From NCBI GenBank assembly GCA_004009845.1, contig RMBW01000007.1, forward strand, positions 372,001 through 436,000: a DNA stretch of 64,000 bases, in the 5' to 3' direction. Below the pieces are notes generated by a model. That model made no database searches, was not told the DNA's origin, and saw only the letters and a list, made by a program, of their open reading frames with translations. Shown in pieces: positions 9,701 through 22,899 of this stretch. The first letter of the stretch is position 1; the number at the start of each line of letters is the position of its first letter. A program made the translations under genes and the position numbers. The stretch is from Davidsoniella eucalypti. Lineage: Eukaryota > Ascomycota > Sordariomycetes > Microascales > Ceratocystidaceae.

Positions 9701-12700
9701 CGCAAACGAGAGTATCCTTGATCGCCTTTCGGAGTGCATCCGTATCATGGTGGCCACTATGGACCTTCCATCCGAGTTGCTCCAGGACAGGCTTCTTGAA
9801 TCTCAATATTTTGTGGAAGATCTTGTCGAGGCAACTATCTTGTCATCTGAATTTTCAAGTATTTCCAAAACAAGCATCGATGCTTGTGTCAAGCGCAGAT
9901 GGCTCATCACTCGACAACGGGCTGTTATGAGTATGATGCCATTCGACGAACACTCTACCTTGACAGCCGTTGGGAATGCCATGAGAAAGTACTGGCCCGC
10001 CTTCCCGATAAGAAACATCGAATCTTACTGTAGGGTTGTGAACTCCCATTTCCTTAACTGGAATATTAGCGAATCAGGCTCTGACCCACAGACCCTATGT
10101 CTCGACGTCTTCTCCGGAAAATTCACCATTGATGGCAATCCCATCAAGAAGCTCCCTTCAGAGATCCGGCACCACGCCTCCTTCACAAAACTGTTCAGTT
10201 TTGGCCATTTCGATGTTGTACCGTCGACACTACCAAGCGAAGGCTTCACGCTGATGGCTCGTGAGAGGCTATCCGACCATGAAGTACATTTTTCGCCCAA
10301 TCCATGTAGCTTTATGTCCGAGAACCAGCTCCATATCTGCATCATTGATAAGGACAGAGTTAAGTTTCAGCTCTTACCATCTAGCCTGTTTGCCGAATTC
10401 ATTCCTGCCCACTTCATCGATGGGCACTTCCACTGGTACAACTGGAACAAAAGAATCATCGAAATCCGCCCTTATTCGGAAGCATTCACCGAATCCCCTC
10501 ACCATTGGAAAATTAAACCATGCGGATTGAAGGAACTTTACGGCTTGACGAAACAGATAAAAAAATGGACTATGACTCGGATGGTCCAACAAGGCTTTGA
10601 ACGTGTCTTAATCCCCATGAGCAAATCATTCTCGATTATTGTAGCTGCCTTGAAGCCACTAGAGGATGACGAAAAGCACATCGAAATAACCAAGCAAGGC
10701 CTCCAGCAAATAGTAGACATTGAACTACCTCGTCGCGGCCTATCATTTAGCTTGACGCCAGCGAATGGCGAGATCTTCAGCAAGCAATTCGACGGATACA
10801 AGATATCTTCCTTGTCATCTATATGGACCTTGGACCGGCTTCACAATAAGCTCATCCTCCAGAACTTTGCGAACGATTCCATTGTGAAGGTCCTAATCTT
10901 AGATGGAACTGTTGCTCACTCGGACGAAACAGACGATTATTTTGCTCCTGTGCACATAACCCCCGGAGCGTCTGGCCGTGTCCATGCATACGATGTCGAC
11001 CGTACACTTGGACGGCTTGTGGATAACGGAAGTCTACACGATAAGCTGTACTTGGCCTATCTGCATGCAGTGACCAGTCTTTACTCTGTGCCTGACAACC
11101 TAACCGGCCTCACCGGTACTGAGCAGGCCATTGAAATCTTGCAATCAGCAGCTGTTCAGTCTACAACTGTGATTACCCCCGAGGTCGCCTCCATCTTGAG
11201 TAAAATTGCCACTTTGTCACCACAGCGCTCATTTTACCCAAGCCATTTGCGTGTTATGGAGACAGTCCAATGGAATCGTCACCTTGACCCATTGTCTCAA
11301 CACGACCTATTCCGCATCATTGTGAGCAACTTGGTCAGCCGAGTCAAAAACACAGAGTTCATGTTCCACAAGAGTGCTGAGGTTGACCTGCCAGAGAGTT
11401 CAGAGGATCTCGCGCTTCGTGCCCTATTACGATCAAGTGCATATAGGGCCCCTGGGTTTGATGCTACCTTGGTTGGCTACAAATGCGCTGATACTGAGTA
11501 TGTCAGCCGTGGCAGTATCTCATGTCCTGAATTTGACCGTTGTTACCAGGCAATGTGCGCCGCCCGCCATGGTACGGTACTGGTAAAGAGCAACGCTCAC
11601 CGGGCTTGGATAGATATATGGTCAAAGATGGTCAAGGCTTACTATGGCCGTGTTAACGGTCTTGGGGAGCTGGATGATGTGATGAAGCTTGGTTATAGCA
11701 CGTCCTATTTCATGGCTAGCAATATCGTCTACACGAACCTTGTACCTCTACAGGATATATTGGCGCGTCGGGAACATAACGGCGCTAAGTTAGATTTGGC
11801 GTCATTAGTGCTTTTAGTCGGAACACTCGCATTCGCTAACAAAATTGACCACCACGTCATACAATGGTTCATTTCATTTTGGCATAAGTCGGAAAGCGAG
11901 AAGATACCATCTCTATCAGTCTTGGTACCGGAGTTCATGTTAACGCAAAATACCATTCCCGATAAGCGCCTTATCTCAAGTGTCATTCAGTCGGCCTTCT
12001 TGCCCGAATCACTATGTCCAGAGCCAACGGGCATTCACCGAGATGATTATGACGATGTGGAGTCGTTCGTGAACGCCCATAACAATTACGCCAACGTGGC
12101 TCAACGAGAGTATGAGCGGGTAATCACCAAGAAAGCATTCAGCCAGTGGCCTACGACCAACCCAAACCTTGATGACTGTGGCTCGTGGAAACTCTACATC
12201 GATGAGAAGATCCTGGTGGCCAAGCTACGGACTGCGTTTCAGGGTTCCTGGGACAACATGATGCTGCAAGAACACTTGAAGTCTATCTCTAAATCCGTAG
12301 CGGATTGGACTTCGAAGGAACGCCTAATTGATTATCTCCGCGGTAAATCAACGGCCCCCCGTTGCCGTCTAGAACCTGCGCCATCGCTATCTGCCCCATG
12401 GGAGTCGCCTGTCGATCTATACTTCAAACTCCCCATCGGAAACGTTATGGCGATCAAGAAATTTTCGTCTCGTCAGGGAGAGCTGTCGCGCCATCAACAA
12501 GAATCGATAGATTTGAAGTCACGCAAGAAGGACATGAAGGGTCTATTAGCCAAGCTAAGTGACGTCGCCACAACAAAGCATCACCAGGAATACGTCGAGG
12601 ATCTGAAAAAAAGCACGCAACAATTAGCTTGTCCGACCATTACAGTGTGCGATCTCTCAGAGGATGAACAAGAGTTGATCTATCTTTTGTCTGATAACAA

Positions 12701-15700
12701 GTTCAACCCGTACAGATATCGCGCACTCATCGACAACATTATTCGAGTCAGTCAAAATGATGTTGTAGTTTATACGAACGCTCTACTGGAGCTATACCAA
12801 CAACGTTTCCAGCCGGGAAGCGGTACCGGCTACGGGTATAGTGAAGAGGCACTTTTCTTCCGGTATAGACCATCATTTTTTCTTGAACGTTTGTCCCACC
12901 GCTACTGGAAACACCTCTCCGAAGATTGGAAGTCGTGTCTTGTTCGCTATGGTATCCTGATCGGCAGGAAACAACGCATGAATCGTATGAAGCATTCCAT
13001 CGATAAGAAGTTTTTTTCGGCGGCAAAGCTCGAGCTTGAGAATGTCGGCCATATCAACTGGACGCCTATGGACTATCCCGATTCCTTGCTTTTGGAAATT
13101 GAGGGTGACATCATCATTCGAGAGGTTCAGCACGATGTGGCCAAGCTCATGATGAACCCACCAGATGGCAAAAACTGCGTTACGCAGTTGAACATGGGCG
13201 AGGGCAAGTCGTCGGTGATTGTCCCCATGGTATCCTCAGCTCTCGCTGATGGCTCTCGTCTTGTCTGTGTGCTCGTCGGTAAGCCACAGGCCCCGCAGAT
13301 GCTTGAGATATTGCTTGGGAAGCTTGGCCGTATGGTCAATCGACGTGTCATTCAATTGCCGTATGCACGAAATGTTCCAGCTCGTACACAAGGTGCGCAC
13401 GAGATTCTTTCCATGCTGAAGAACTGCCAAGAAAACGGTAGCGTCCTGTTAGTGCAGCCGGAGCACCTCCTCTCTCTCAAGCTTGCCGGACTTGAGGCCA
13501 AGCTTTCACGGAAGCGCAAAGATGTGGGGTCGATCCTCGTTTCTGTGCAAGACTACATGGACAAATATTCGCGTTTTATCGTTGATGAAAGTGATGAGAA
13601 CTTTAGTGTCCGGTTTGAGCTAGTTTACACTATTGGTGTTCAGGCGCCTATAGAGGCAACACCGCAGCGCTGGCAAATCCTCCACCAAGTCCTGGAAATG
13701 CTTCCAAATATTGCCTCGAAAGTGTCCGAGACTTTTCCAGACGATGTCGAGATTTCTCATCAGGTATCCGGTTGTTTCCCGCGTATTCGCATCCTAAGCG
13801 AGCGAGCCATGCTCATGACAGTGCAGGAACTAGCCGATGAGATATGCAACTTCGGTCTTCTGGGGTTCCCGATCACTCGTCAATCCTCGGATATTCGAGC
13901 TGCTATGCGGGAATACATTTCCAATCTCAACGTTTCCGCGGAAGACGTGGCCCTAGTTGAAAAGGATGGAGCAGAAGCTTTCTGGGACTCTGATAACAAG
14001 AACATTCTGCTTCTACTACGTGGACTTCTTGCTGCCGGAGTGCTTAGCTTTGCTTTCACGAAGAAGCGATGGCGTGTTGATTACGGTCTGGATGACTCTC
14101 GGACTCCGCCTACGCGTCTTGCAGTTCCATATCGTGCTAAGGATAGTCCGTCAGCTCGAGCTGAGTTCAGCCACCCAGACGCAGTCATGACATTGACGTC
14201 ACTAAGCTATTACTACGGCGGACTCAACGACCAACAGCTATTTGAATGCTTTAGCCACTTATTGCACAATGGCCAGGCTGATATAGAGTATTCTCTTTGG
14301 GTTCGAAACATCGCCCACTTGCAACCAAGATATCGCCACATCTCTGGCATCAACCTTCACGACCAGAAGCAATGCACTGAAAAGATATTCCCGGTTCTAC
14401 GGCATTCTAAGGCGGTCATTGACTACTTCCTCTCTCACATTATATTTGTTAAGGAGATGCGCCAATTCCCTCAGCGAATCTCGGCTTCGGGCTGGGATCT
14501 AGCAGAGGCCAAATGCAACCCAACCACAGGCTTCAGTGGTACCAACGATACACGTGCTCTTTTGCCACTCGATATCACGCAGCACGACCGAGATGTACTA
14601 AAGGGAACCAATGCGCTAGTGTTGAGTCATTTGCTCCAAGAGAAAAACCAAGTTGTCGATATCCCACCGCGGACGGGCCAGGACGGTGAACTAGACGCCA
14701 GTGTTTTGCTGCAACTTGTATCAAAGAGACGGCCATCTGTCCAGGTGATTCTCGATGTCGGTGCGCAGATTCTTGAGCTCAACAACGAAGGAGTTGCTCG
14801 TGAGTGGCTCAGACTGACAAAGAGCGACGGCACTCAACAAGAAATGAGTGCTTGCGTTTACTTCAACGACGATGACGAGCTCTTTGTAATAGATCGCCGA
14901 GGACATAAAGAGCCGCTGCAAACTTCGCATTTTGCATCACAGCTGAGCAACTGTTTGGTTTTCTTGGACGAAGCCCATACCCGTGGTACCGATTTGAAAC
15001 TACCAAAGTGGATTATAGCTGCTGTAACTCTCGGGTCTAGATTGACCAAGGATAGACTAATTCAAGGTGAGCCCGCATGCATATATCCTTTCAGCCTTAC
15101 GAAAATGTCTTGCTAACCAAGTTCTACATTAGCTTGTATGAGATTGCGTCAACTTGGGTATTGTCAACATGTTTTGTTCTGTGTGCCGCCAGAGATCAAG
15201 AACAAGATATTGAATAGTCGCCCTGCGCACCAACGATCGAACCCAGTGACAGTTTGCGATATCTTGGTCTGGAGTATCCAGGAAACATGGGCGTATACTT
15301 CTAGTAGCATTCCGCTTTGGGCTCACCAAGGCACTCGTCACCGCCGCAACGTCAAGATTTGGGCACGATCACGCAAGACAAAGGATCATATGTCGAACTC
15401 GGTGGCAAAGAAATTCCTCGAGATGGAGGCCCAAACATTAGAACGACGTTACCGCCCTTGCCCTGTACTTGACTCTGGAAAGCACATCTTGTCCTTGGAA
15501 GGCTTCTCTCTAGACATCAAAGACCAGATCTTCAAGCACGCTGATCGATTCATGACCGCTGGTTCTAGATTTGTCTTGCTTGGCGAGGAACAAGAGCGTG
15601 AATTGGCACCGGAAATCGAAAACGAGCGCGAGGTCCAACGTCCAGCCTCAGCGTCTCCAAAAGCTCACTTAATCCACAAACGCATGCTTGAATTCGTGGA

Positions 15701-17102
15701 GAACGGCTACCTTCTAAGAGACGCTCCTGTTGTTCGAGCCTTTGACAGCCTTGAAAAGACAAGCGTTCTGAATGGCATGCAGCCCTACGAAATTCCGGGA
15801 AACCTTCTTGTCACGGAGAACTTCTATTCGCCTATTGAAGATCCCAAGGTCGATGAAAACAACCCTTCAGATGCCGAGGCTAATTACAACCATGATCTAT
15901 TCCTTAGGCCGGTTCAGTGGCTATTGGTCACTAGCCGACAAAGCCAGAGTCATCCGTGCATGATTATCATCAGTCCGCACGAAGCCCATGCCTTGTATGA
16001 CACAGTCAAGAAAAGCCCATATGTGTCGATGCATCTGTACACGCCGCGGATCAATCAACTTTACCCAAGCATTGACGGCTTGAATCTTGTGAGCCTAGGT
16101 GGTTACCCTGAACTACATGGTATCGAAGAGCTGAAGCTAGAGCTCAACCTATTCGCTGGACAATTATATTTCGACAACATTAACGACTACCATCGCACAT
16201 CGGGATATCTCGGCATCGCGGTGAAGGTTCCAGAGCACAACGAGCGGATTGCATTGGATGGCTTCATCCTATCTGACCAGAACGGGCGACCAGGCGGCGC
16301 TGCATCTGGCTTCCGTAGCAGCCCTGTTCATATGATCAGACGCCTATTACAGCTTCGGCGAGAACATGCAAGCATAGAACGCACGCACCTCGGAAGTATG
16401 CTGGATAACCGTATCCTACAGCCAATCGATTTCATAACCAATATCACCATGCCGGTTTGGAGAGTCGATGAAAGTGTACAAGTATTACCTCGAAAGGCAC
16501 CGCAGGTAGATGAAGAAATGCTATTTTGTAAGCAACTTCCAGCTGCACAGTTCAACCCGCGTCTGCCACCATCTCATCCTTTGTCATTGGCATCTCAAGG
16601 CATATCAGAGTCTTCCGATGATGATAGCAAAACTGCCATAGACGACAGTATTTCCGACGGCACAGACTCTCGTACAATCAATATTCCAGGATCGTGGCCA
16701 GATGGAACAGGACAAGAAGATAATGCTGCGCTCCGGGTTGCACAGAAGCTAATGGCGATCAATTCCGAGTTTCCTGGTCAGATGACCGTCAAATTTGAAA
16801 TGGAGAGACAGGCGCTGGAGAGTGAAGATCCCAACTTCCAGGCCCCAAAAAAGAAAAATAATGGTGGTTCGAGTAAGAAATCTGTGGGAAAATATGGTGG
16901 TCAAGTAAAGTCTTCTAGGGACGCTTCAACATTACGAAATCTATGGGGAAATCAAATGGGTATGTCGCATCGAAAGCCACAGCCAAATCAGCAGCTGAAT
17001 CAACAGCCAAAGCCACAGCCAAAGCCGCAGCCGAAGCAACAAGTTAAGAAGGGAGGTCGAATGCAGTATGGAGGCTTCGAGCTTTTACCAGATGCTGAAT
17101 AA
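6748..17102 (+). CDS. Giant DUF3638/DUF3645 (DUF6606) helicase-like protein, 3,407 aa, three exons
   Basis: Exons are 6748-7045, 7111-15066 and 15133-17102, joined across GT-AG introns of 65 and 66 bp that keep frame (joins HG-E-GVIPLY and RLIQ-ACMRLRQLG). The protein matches my recollection of the very large fungal proteins with an N-terminal DUF6606 region and DUF3638/DUF3645 domains. Visible motifs are a P-loop-like GEGKSS at about residue 2129 in QLNMGEGKSSVIVP, an acidic DESDE at about 2258, a second acidic DEAH in FLDEAHTRGTD at about 2719, and a QACMRLRQLG motif just after the second intron. Together they resemble the nucleotide-binding and arginine-finger motifs of superfamily 2 helicases; that reading is inference. 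Automated pipelines often label relatives ubiquitin hydrolases, but I see no catalytic triad supporting that. The C-terminal 100 residues are lysine-, proline- and glutamine-rich with PKPQ repeats. Biological role unknown. Confidence 0.93.
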
Positions 17103-18730
17103 GGGTAAAGGTTTGAATGTAGGAGGAGATGGAATTTATGGTCTCGAGGTTTACCAGCCAGTCTTGACATGTTGATTTACTTGTGTTATATTGTTTTTTT
17201 TTGTAGTAGTAAAAGCTCGCGGAGTTCATAATGTATAGTTTAGCATAATTCGGTAATTATCAGTCAATATATATTTGATAGTTTTTGCTCATAAAAGACT
17301 ATATTGATTCTACCCATGATGTTTGCGGTTAGACACAAATGCGAGGTGAGATACCCTAGATCAAGTAGCTAACCCTAACTTTCACAGTAGAATGAAAGAC
17401 AGGATATTAAACGGTGATTGATCTTTATACGGCAAAATCTTCACAAATCACTGTCAAACGTGACAACTCACGATACCGTGGCGAGTTTTGATAGTGTCTG
17501 TAATTTGGAGTAACAACATGAAAGCAGGCTTTTGAGCCTTGTGTCCAAGCTTGGCATATATTGTGAACCACGATCGACTGGATATGTTTCTAGATGTGTG
17601 ACCATGGCTTCGCATTGACCTTCTAGTATAGGCAAGAATAAAGCCTGATACCTTACACAAGAAAGATGTGAGCGGGCTTGATCGAACAACGAACGGGAAG
17701 AATGGGGGGGAAAAAAAAAGGACGGGACGGGTTCTCGCAAGGACATTCTAGGACAGGTTAACAAACAAAATCTTGGAGATAGAACAGTCTTTTTTTCTTC
17801 CTTTCTTTTCCCCCGATGGCAAACCACGAGATTCATCGGACAACGATGGAGCTCCGAACGAACGAAGAGTAGTTGGAAATAGTATAAAGGCCCCATCACG
17901 GAGTACCGCATAGGCCGATTTGTGCGTGTATCATGGCAACAAGCTATAAACCACTATAACCGTCGGCTACAGACGTCTTTCGGACGGGCTTAGTACAAGT
18001 GGGTTGTATTTTCCAATAGACACTTATAGTGGAACTGGAACTTATACTAAAAAGAAACAGTATATAACTGACAGTTATAGTACACAGTACATGTAAGTGA
18101 GTATTACATCATGCTTTACTGCTGACTAACAGTGGGTTGCTTCTGTAACGCTATAATGCAAGCTAATATGCAGGCTATCCTTTTTTTTTTCTTCTTTTTT
18201 TTTTCTTCTTTTTTTTTCCTGACAAGCTGTTGGCATAGAAAACAAATGAGGAGCAGCAAGACAAAGAACCGTATAGAACAACGCACATACATACACATAT
18301 GCCTCAGCTAAACCCAAAGCTAGTCGGCGACTTTTTATTTTATTGTACTGAATTTACATAGAGCCCCCTCCCTTGTGGCTAAGAGACAAAAAAATGCATG
18401 GTAAAGAAGCCAATTCAGACCAGCATCATAGGCCCACATCAACTAGCGCTTACTTGCCTAAGGGTCTATCCCAAGGGTCTGCTTTTGTATGGGGCAAAGG
18501 GTCCCGCTATATCAAGGATGACATATAGGTTAAATACAAAGAGCCAACAAGAACATGTGAATAAGAAGCGATGTGCATATGAATATAAATATACTGTCCC
18601 TCTGAATCTCGTTCTTCTTCTCTAGAATAATAATAATAAAAACTCACAGTAAGCCTGCCAACACAGAAACAAGCACCACACGGCAAGATATCTTTCTTCT
18701 TTTCCTGCATTGTTCACCCTCCCCGTCCAC
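17103..18730. other. Intergenic region without a convincing gene
   Basis: A minus-strand frame of 147 codons (17468-17911) has no motif and is probably chance. A perfect 17-bp palindrome, TATAACTG-A-CAGTTATA, lies at 18063-18079. A pyrimidine microsatellite follows at 18179-18218. CT-rich DNA with several TATAAA-like words precedes the amine oxidase gene. Confidence 0.5.
18179..18218. repeat. Poly-T / CTTC simple repeat
   Basis: Three runs of 8-10 T are separated by CTTC units, a low-complexity pyrimidine tract. No further function is apparent. Confidence 0.9.
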
Positions 18731-18740
18731 GATATAAATA
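18731..18740 (+). promoter_or_regulatory. TATA-like element of the amine oxidase gene
   Basis: GATATAAATA lies about 145 bp upstream of the ATG at 18883 and is followed by a CT-rich stretch. Motif and position only. Confidence 0.4.
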
Positions 18741-18882
18741 ATAGAGTGTTGGACGAACCCCCTTCCGTCTTGTCTTGCCTGTCTGGCGTTCTTTTTCACT
18801 CTGGAAGTACGAGAATGCCATCTCTCTTATCCGACCTCTAACCAATTTGCTTCTTGGGAGTCCTACTGACGAACAGCAGAAC

Positions 18883-21255
18883 ATGTCCAGACTCTCATCT
18901 ACGGCTGGAGAAAAATCCACCCCTACATCTCGACATCCGCTTGTCGCGCTACAACCCTCGGAATTCGAGGTTTCTCGAGATATAGTATCCAAGGCGCGCG
19001 GTAGCGATGCCGAAAACAGACTAGTATCCATCTTCTTCCGCGATATTTTCCTGCACGAGCCACTGAAAGAAGAACTTGTCCCGTTCTTGGAAGCTGAGGC
19101 TAGCGGCGACGCAGAAGCTTTGGCCCGCTTGAAGCCTGCCCGCAGAGCAAAAGTCCAGTATGATGTTATCATTAACGATGCTGAACACGGTAAATGCCAC
19201 CAATACACGCAAAGTGTGGTGGATCTCGATGTCGGTGCAGAAGTGCAAGTCGTGCGCGCCAAAAAACACCAGCAGGTGGCATTCACAATGTAAGTCAGAA
19301 GATTGCCATGGCCAAGACCACAGAATAGAAGCTAACAGAGGGGGAAAACTGCCGGCTATAGGGAAGAATACAAGCATCTAGATGTCTTGATTCGTGGATC
19401 TGAACTATTCCTTGCCGCTCTAGACGAGTTTGTTATCCCGGAACACTTCACGGTCAAGATCGATCCGTGGCCTTATGGCGGCCCGGACGATGATGATCCT
19501 GCTGGCCAGTTACCGCTTCCTCGCCTCATGCAAGGCCTTGTATACTGCCAAGATACACGCTCAGGCAACCCAGACTCGAACCACTACTCCTATCCTGTAC
19601 CTCTAATCCCAGTGGTTGACTTGGTGCGCCAGACCGTCATCCGCGTGGACCGTCTATCGCTCGACCCAACGCGCCATGGATTCACCGTAGACTCTTGCGA
19701 AGGAGCACGGAAGCCGCGTCCCAAGATTCGCTTGTTCCAAAAGGCCAAGCCGGCCGAGTACGTATCGGAACTCCTCCCGGACACAGTTGCTCCGCGCCTA
19801 GATCTAGCCCCGATTTCAATCACACAACCAGGCGGTGTCTCGTTCACTATCTCCGACGGTAACCTGGTGCAGTGGCAAAAATGGAAATTTCGTCTGTCGT
19901 TTACGCCGCGCGAAGGTGCCATTCTACACACTGTGACCTATGGTGGCCGACCTGTCCTCTACCGTCTCAGTTTTAGCGAAATGACCGTACCCTACGGCGA
20001 CCCGCGCACCCCCTTCCATCGCAAGCAGGCGTTTGATTTCGGCGATGGCGGTATTGGCCGTGCCGCAAATAATCTGCGCCTGGGCTGCGACTGTGTGGGA
20101 GCGATCCACTACGTCTCGACCTACATGGCGGCGTCCGATGGCACTCCGGTAGCTGCTCCGAATGTCATCTGCATGCACGAGCAGGACGCCGGTATTGGCT
20201 GGAAACACACAAACTTCTGGACAGACCGGCCTGTGGTGACACGCCAGCGTGAGCTCGTCATACAGTTCGTCATCACACTGGCCAACTATGAGTACGTGTT
20301 CAACTACACCCTCGATTTGGCCGGCAATATTGGCATCCAAGTTCGGGCTACCGGCATGGTGAGCATTGCGCCGATCGACGAAGAGCTCTCCGGCGCTCCT
20401 TTTGGAGCCATGGTCTCACCCGGTGCCTTGGCACAGAATCACCAGCACTTATTTGCCGTCCGGATAGACCCGGCCATCGACTCATGGGCTACGCAAGCCA
20501 CGCAGGTTGTAGTCGAAGAAACACGTGCCGATGAATATGGAGTAGGGCTAAACATACACGGTAACGGCTTCCGTGTACATCGGCGCATAGTAGAAGCCGC
20601 AGAAGCATTCGACGCGGCGCCTATGTTAAACCGTGCGGTTAGGCTGGAGAACTCTCACATCTTGAATCCCGTTTCTCAGCGCCCAGTTGGCTATCGGTTC
20701 GCGCCGGTGCCCAGCCAGTTGCTCCTCGCGGCTCCGGAGAGTCGACAGGCTTTGCGTGCCCAGTTCGCTCAACACCATATCTGGGTCACGGGATATCGTG
20801 ACGGAGAGCTGTGGGCCGCTGGTGAGTATACAAACATGAGTACGATAGAAGAAGGCGGTGTGGCCGATATGGTGCGACGTGGAGACTGGTTCGCCAAGCG
20901 AGAAGAGGAAGAGAATATGGCCTCTGAGCAAAAAGAAGAGCCGGGAAACCCCTTTGGACTTACACCACAGGACGATCAGCAGTCTAGACTGAGCCGACCT
21001 GTTGTTTGGAGCGTCTTCGGCCTGACTCATAACCCACGCACTGAAGACTGGCCAGTAATGTAAGTTGTTTCCGTCGTCGTTGACACTGGTTGAAGTACTA
21101 ACGTCAATTTCTATAGGCCAACCGAAGTCCATGCTTTCCAGATTCGCCCAGCAGATTTCTTTGCCTTTAACCCGGCTCTCGACGTTCCACCAAAGAAAAA
21201 CACCACGAGTCAGCAGGTATTCGTAGCTCCAAATCAATGTGATGGTTGTCCATAA
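18883..21255 (+). CDS. Copper-containing primary amine oxidase (TPQ), 747 aa, three exons
   Basis: Exons are 18883-19289, 19362-21059 and 21117-21255; both joins rebuild an ATG codon (VAFT-M-EEYKHLD and DWPV-M-PTEVHAF). The enzyme oxidises primary amines to aldehydes, releasing ammonia and hydrogen peroxide, with a self-made topaquinone cofactor. The topaquinone tyrosine is in NYEY (about Y445). The copper histidines are in NHQHLF (about H496 and H498) and GLTHNP (about H692), and the catalytic aspartate is in FDFGDGG (about D361), so the active site looks complete. The first ATG consistent with the frame is 18883; the same frame upstream lacks an ATG. There is no signal peptide and no C-terminal SKL-type peroxisomal signal (it ends CDGCP), so location is uncertain. 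Length is slightly above the usual 650-700. Confidence 0.96.
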
Positions 21256-21425
21256 GTTAGAAATAGCACTAATAGTAATAATGAAGCGTTGCAAAAACGG
21301 TGACGTTATAAATGCGGTATTATATAAGTGAGAAAAGCAAATAAACAATGATATAAGAAAGCCTGGGCCTGTCTTCCAGCTCCTGCTTCATGGTACTTCA
21401 TATACAACCTAGCCTGGATATAGAT

Positions 21426-22449
21426 TTAGGCCTTGGCTGGAGGGTTGATCTTCAGCGAGAAGTCCACGTGTTGAACGCCTTGGTGGATAGCACTAGTCGA
21501 GATAATGTCGATATCTATAGTGGTTTGTTAGTAAAGCTGCACAATGCAGGGATTCTACTCCCTCGATGCTGATCGTTTGGTACGTACCGTTGCACACATA
21601 TTGCTCTGCGTTATCGAGAGTCAGACCACCGGAAACCTCCAGTAGGAACTCCCTCTTGCCCGCCCAGCGCTCACGGATGCTCCGGGCCGCGACCTTGACG
21701 CCTGCGCCAGTGAAATTGTCCAGCATTACGACATCAGCACCGGCTCCGATAGCCTCGTCCGCCTCCTCCTCGCTCTGTACCTCGACCTCGATCTTGACAC
21801 TGAAGCCAGCCACGCTCTTAGCCGCGGCCACCGCATCGGCAATGCTACCCTTGCTCCACACGTGGTTATCCTTGAGCATGACCATGCTGCTCAGATCCAT
21901 ACGGTGAGCATCGGCACCACCCACCAGCATGCCGTACTTCTCGACGAGACGGAATCCCGGCGTGGTCTTGCGAGTGCCCGCCAGTCTACCGCGGAATCCG
22001 GCAGAGCGCACGACGATGACCATCTGACGACTGGCCGCAGCCACGCCCGAGCAGCGCGCCATAATGTTCAGCGCCACACGCTCGCCCAGCAAGATGCCGC
22101 GGGCAGGCCCCGTTACCGTGGCTACATGGGTCTTGCCGCCGTGAGCCTGAGCTTCGGCGCTGCTGGTGTTGACGTGTGCGCCCTCCTTGACGTGCCATTT
22201 GATGACACAGTCGCACTGCTTGAATACTTCGTTGACAAACGGCACGCCGGCTACAACGCCTGCAGACTTACCCCAGAGAGTCGCCGTGCGGGGGGCTTCG
22301 CCGACTACGAAGCCGCCGTAGTCGAACGATGGCGTGTCTTCGGCAAGCCAAGCCGTGATCATCGACTTCCAGCTGGACGGCAGCAGGTGCTCTAGTGTGC
22401 CGTGTTCCAAAGGCATATCGAGGGCCATGACGGGTAGATCAACAGGCAT
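21426..22449 (-). CDS. BNA6: Nicotinate-nucleotide pyrophosphorylase (quinolinate phosphoribosyltransferase)
   Basis: Exon 1 is 22449-21588 and exon 2 is 21514-21426, around a 73-bp GT-AG intron (21515-21587), giving 316 aa. It converts quinolinate and PRPP to nicotinate mononucleotide, the last step of de novo NAD synthesis through kynurenine. Family signatures are present: EDTPSFDYGGF near the N terminus, RLAGTRKTTPGFR with the conserved arginine and lysines, GGADAHRMDLS, MLKDNH, and the C-terminal SGG and GVQHVDFSLKIN strands (the last in exon 2). Length fits the family (about 290-320). The gene converges with the amine oxidase, leaving about 170 bp between stop codons. A frame reading through the intron would replace the last 29 residues with unrelated sequence, so the spliced form is preferred. 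Confidence 0.97.
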
Positions 22450-22695
22450 GTTTGTTTATGTTTTGTTTTGTATCAAATAATACTGAAAAGGGGATGTACG
22501 AAAAAAATATGTTTGGAAATAAAAGCCACAAACACACAACCAAATATGAAAAGGCAATGGCTTGATACAGATACAATTCTGACAATAAATATCAAGTCCT
22601 AGAGTGCCTACAAAATTCCGCTGTGTCGAATGTTGAATCCCTTGTGAAGCAAGCATGCTAGCGATAAATCCCATAGTGGGGTTGACTAAGCTGGG

Positions 22696-22707
22696 GCTTT
22701 ATATAAA
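22696..22707 (-). promoter_or_regulatory. TATA-like element upstream of BNA6
   Basis: The palindromic CTTTATATAAAG lies about 247 bp upstream of the BNA6 start codon, in the short space before the next minus-strand gene ends. Position and motif only; untranslated-leader length unknown. Confidence 0.35.
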
Positions 22708-22899
22708 GTCCTGTCAGCTGTTGGCGGCTGTCGTAGCCGAACACGATCCTTTCAAGTATAAGTTATAATTTCTTGTCTATCTGAGATATTTATAAGGCAT
22801 GTTTATGAAAGGTCCAGTATTCCGTCCAGCCAGTAGGCTTTTTGCGCTACCTTAACGCTCCCCTCGTAGCTGTGAAATTATCTCTCCAAAATGAATCCG

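Noticed and set aside
17360..17375. TAACCCTAAC telomere-like word
   Set aside because: A single occurrence with no tandem array; not telomeric.
17468..17911. 147-codon minus-strand open frame
   Set aside because: No recognisable domain, proline/serine/phenylalanine pattern typical of translated low-complexity DNA, no supporting splice or promoter signal.
21493..21590. Unspliced C terminus of BNA6
   Set aside because: Splicing at the GTACGT donor and CTATAG acceptor restores the conserved GVQHVDFSLKIN ending of the family.
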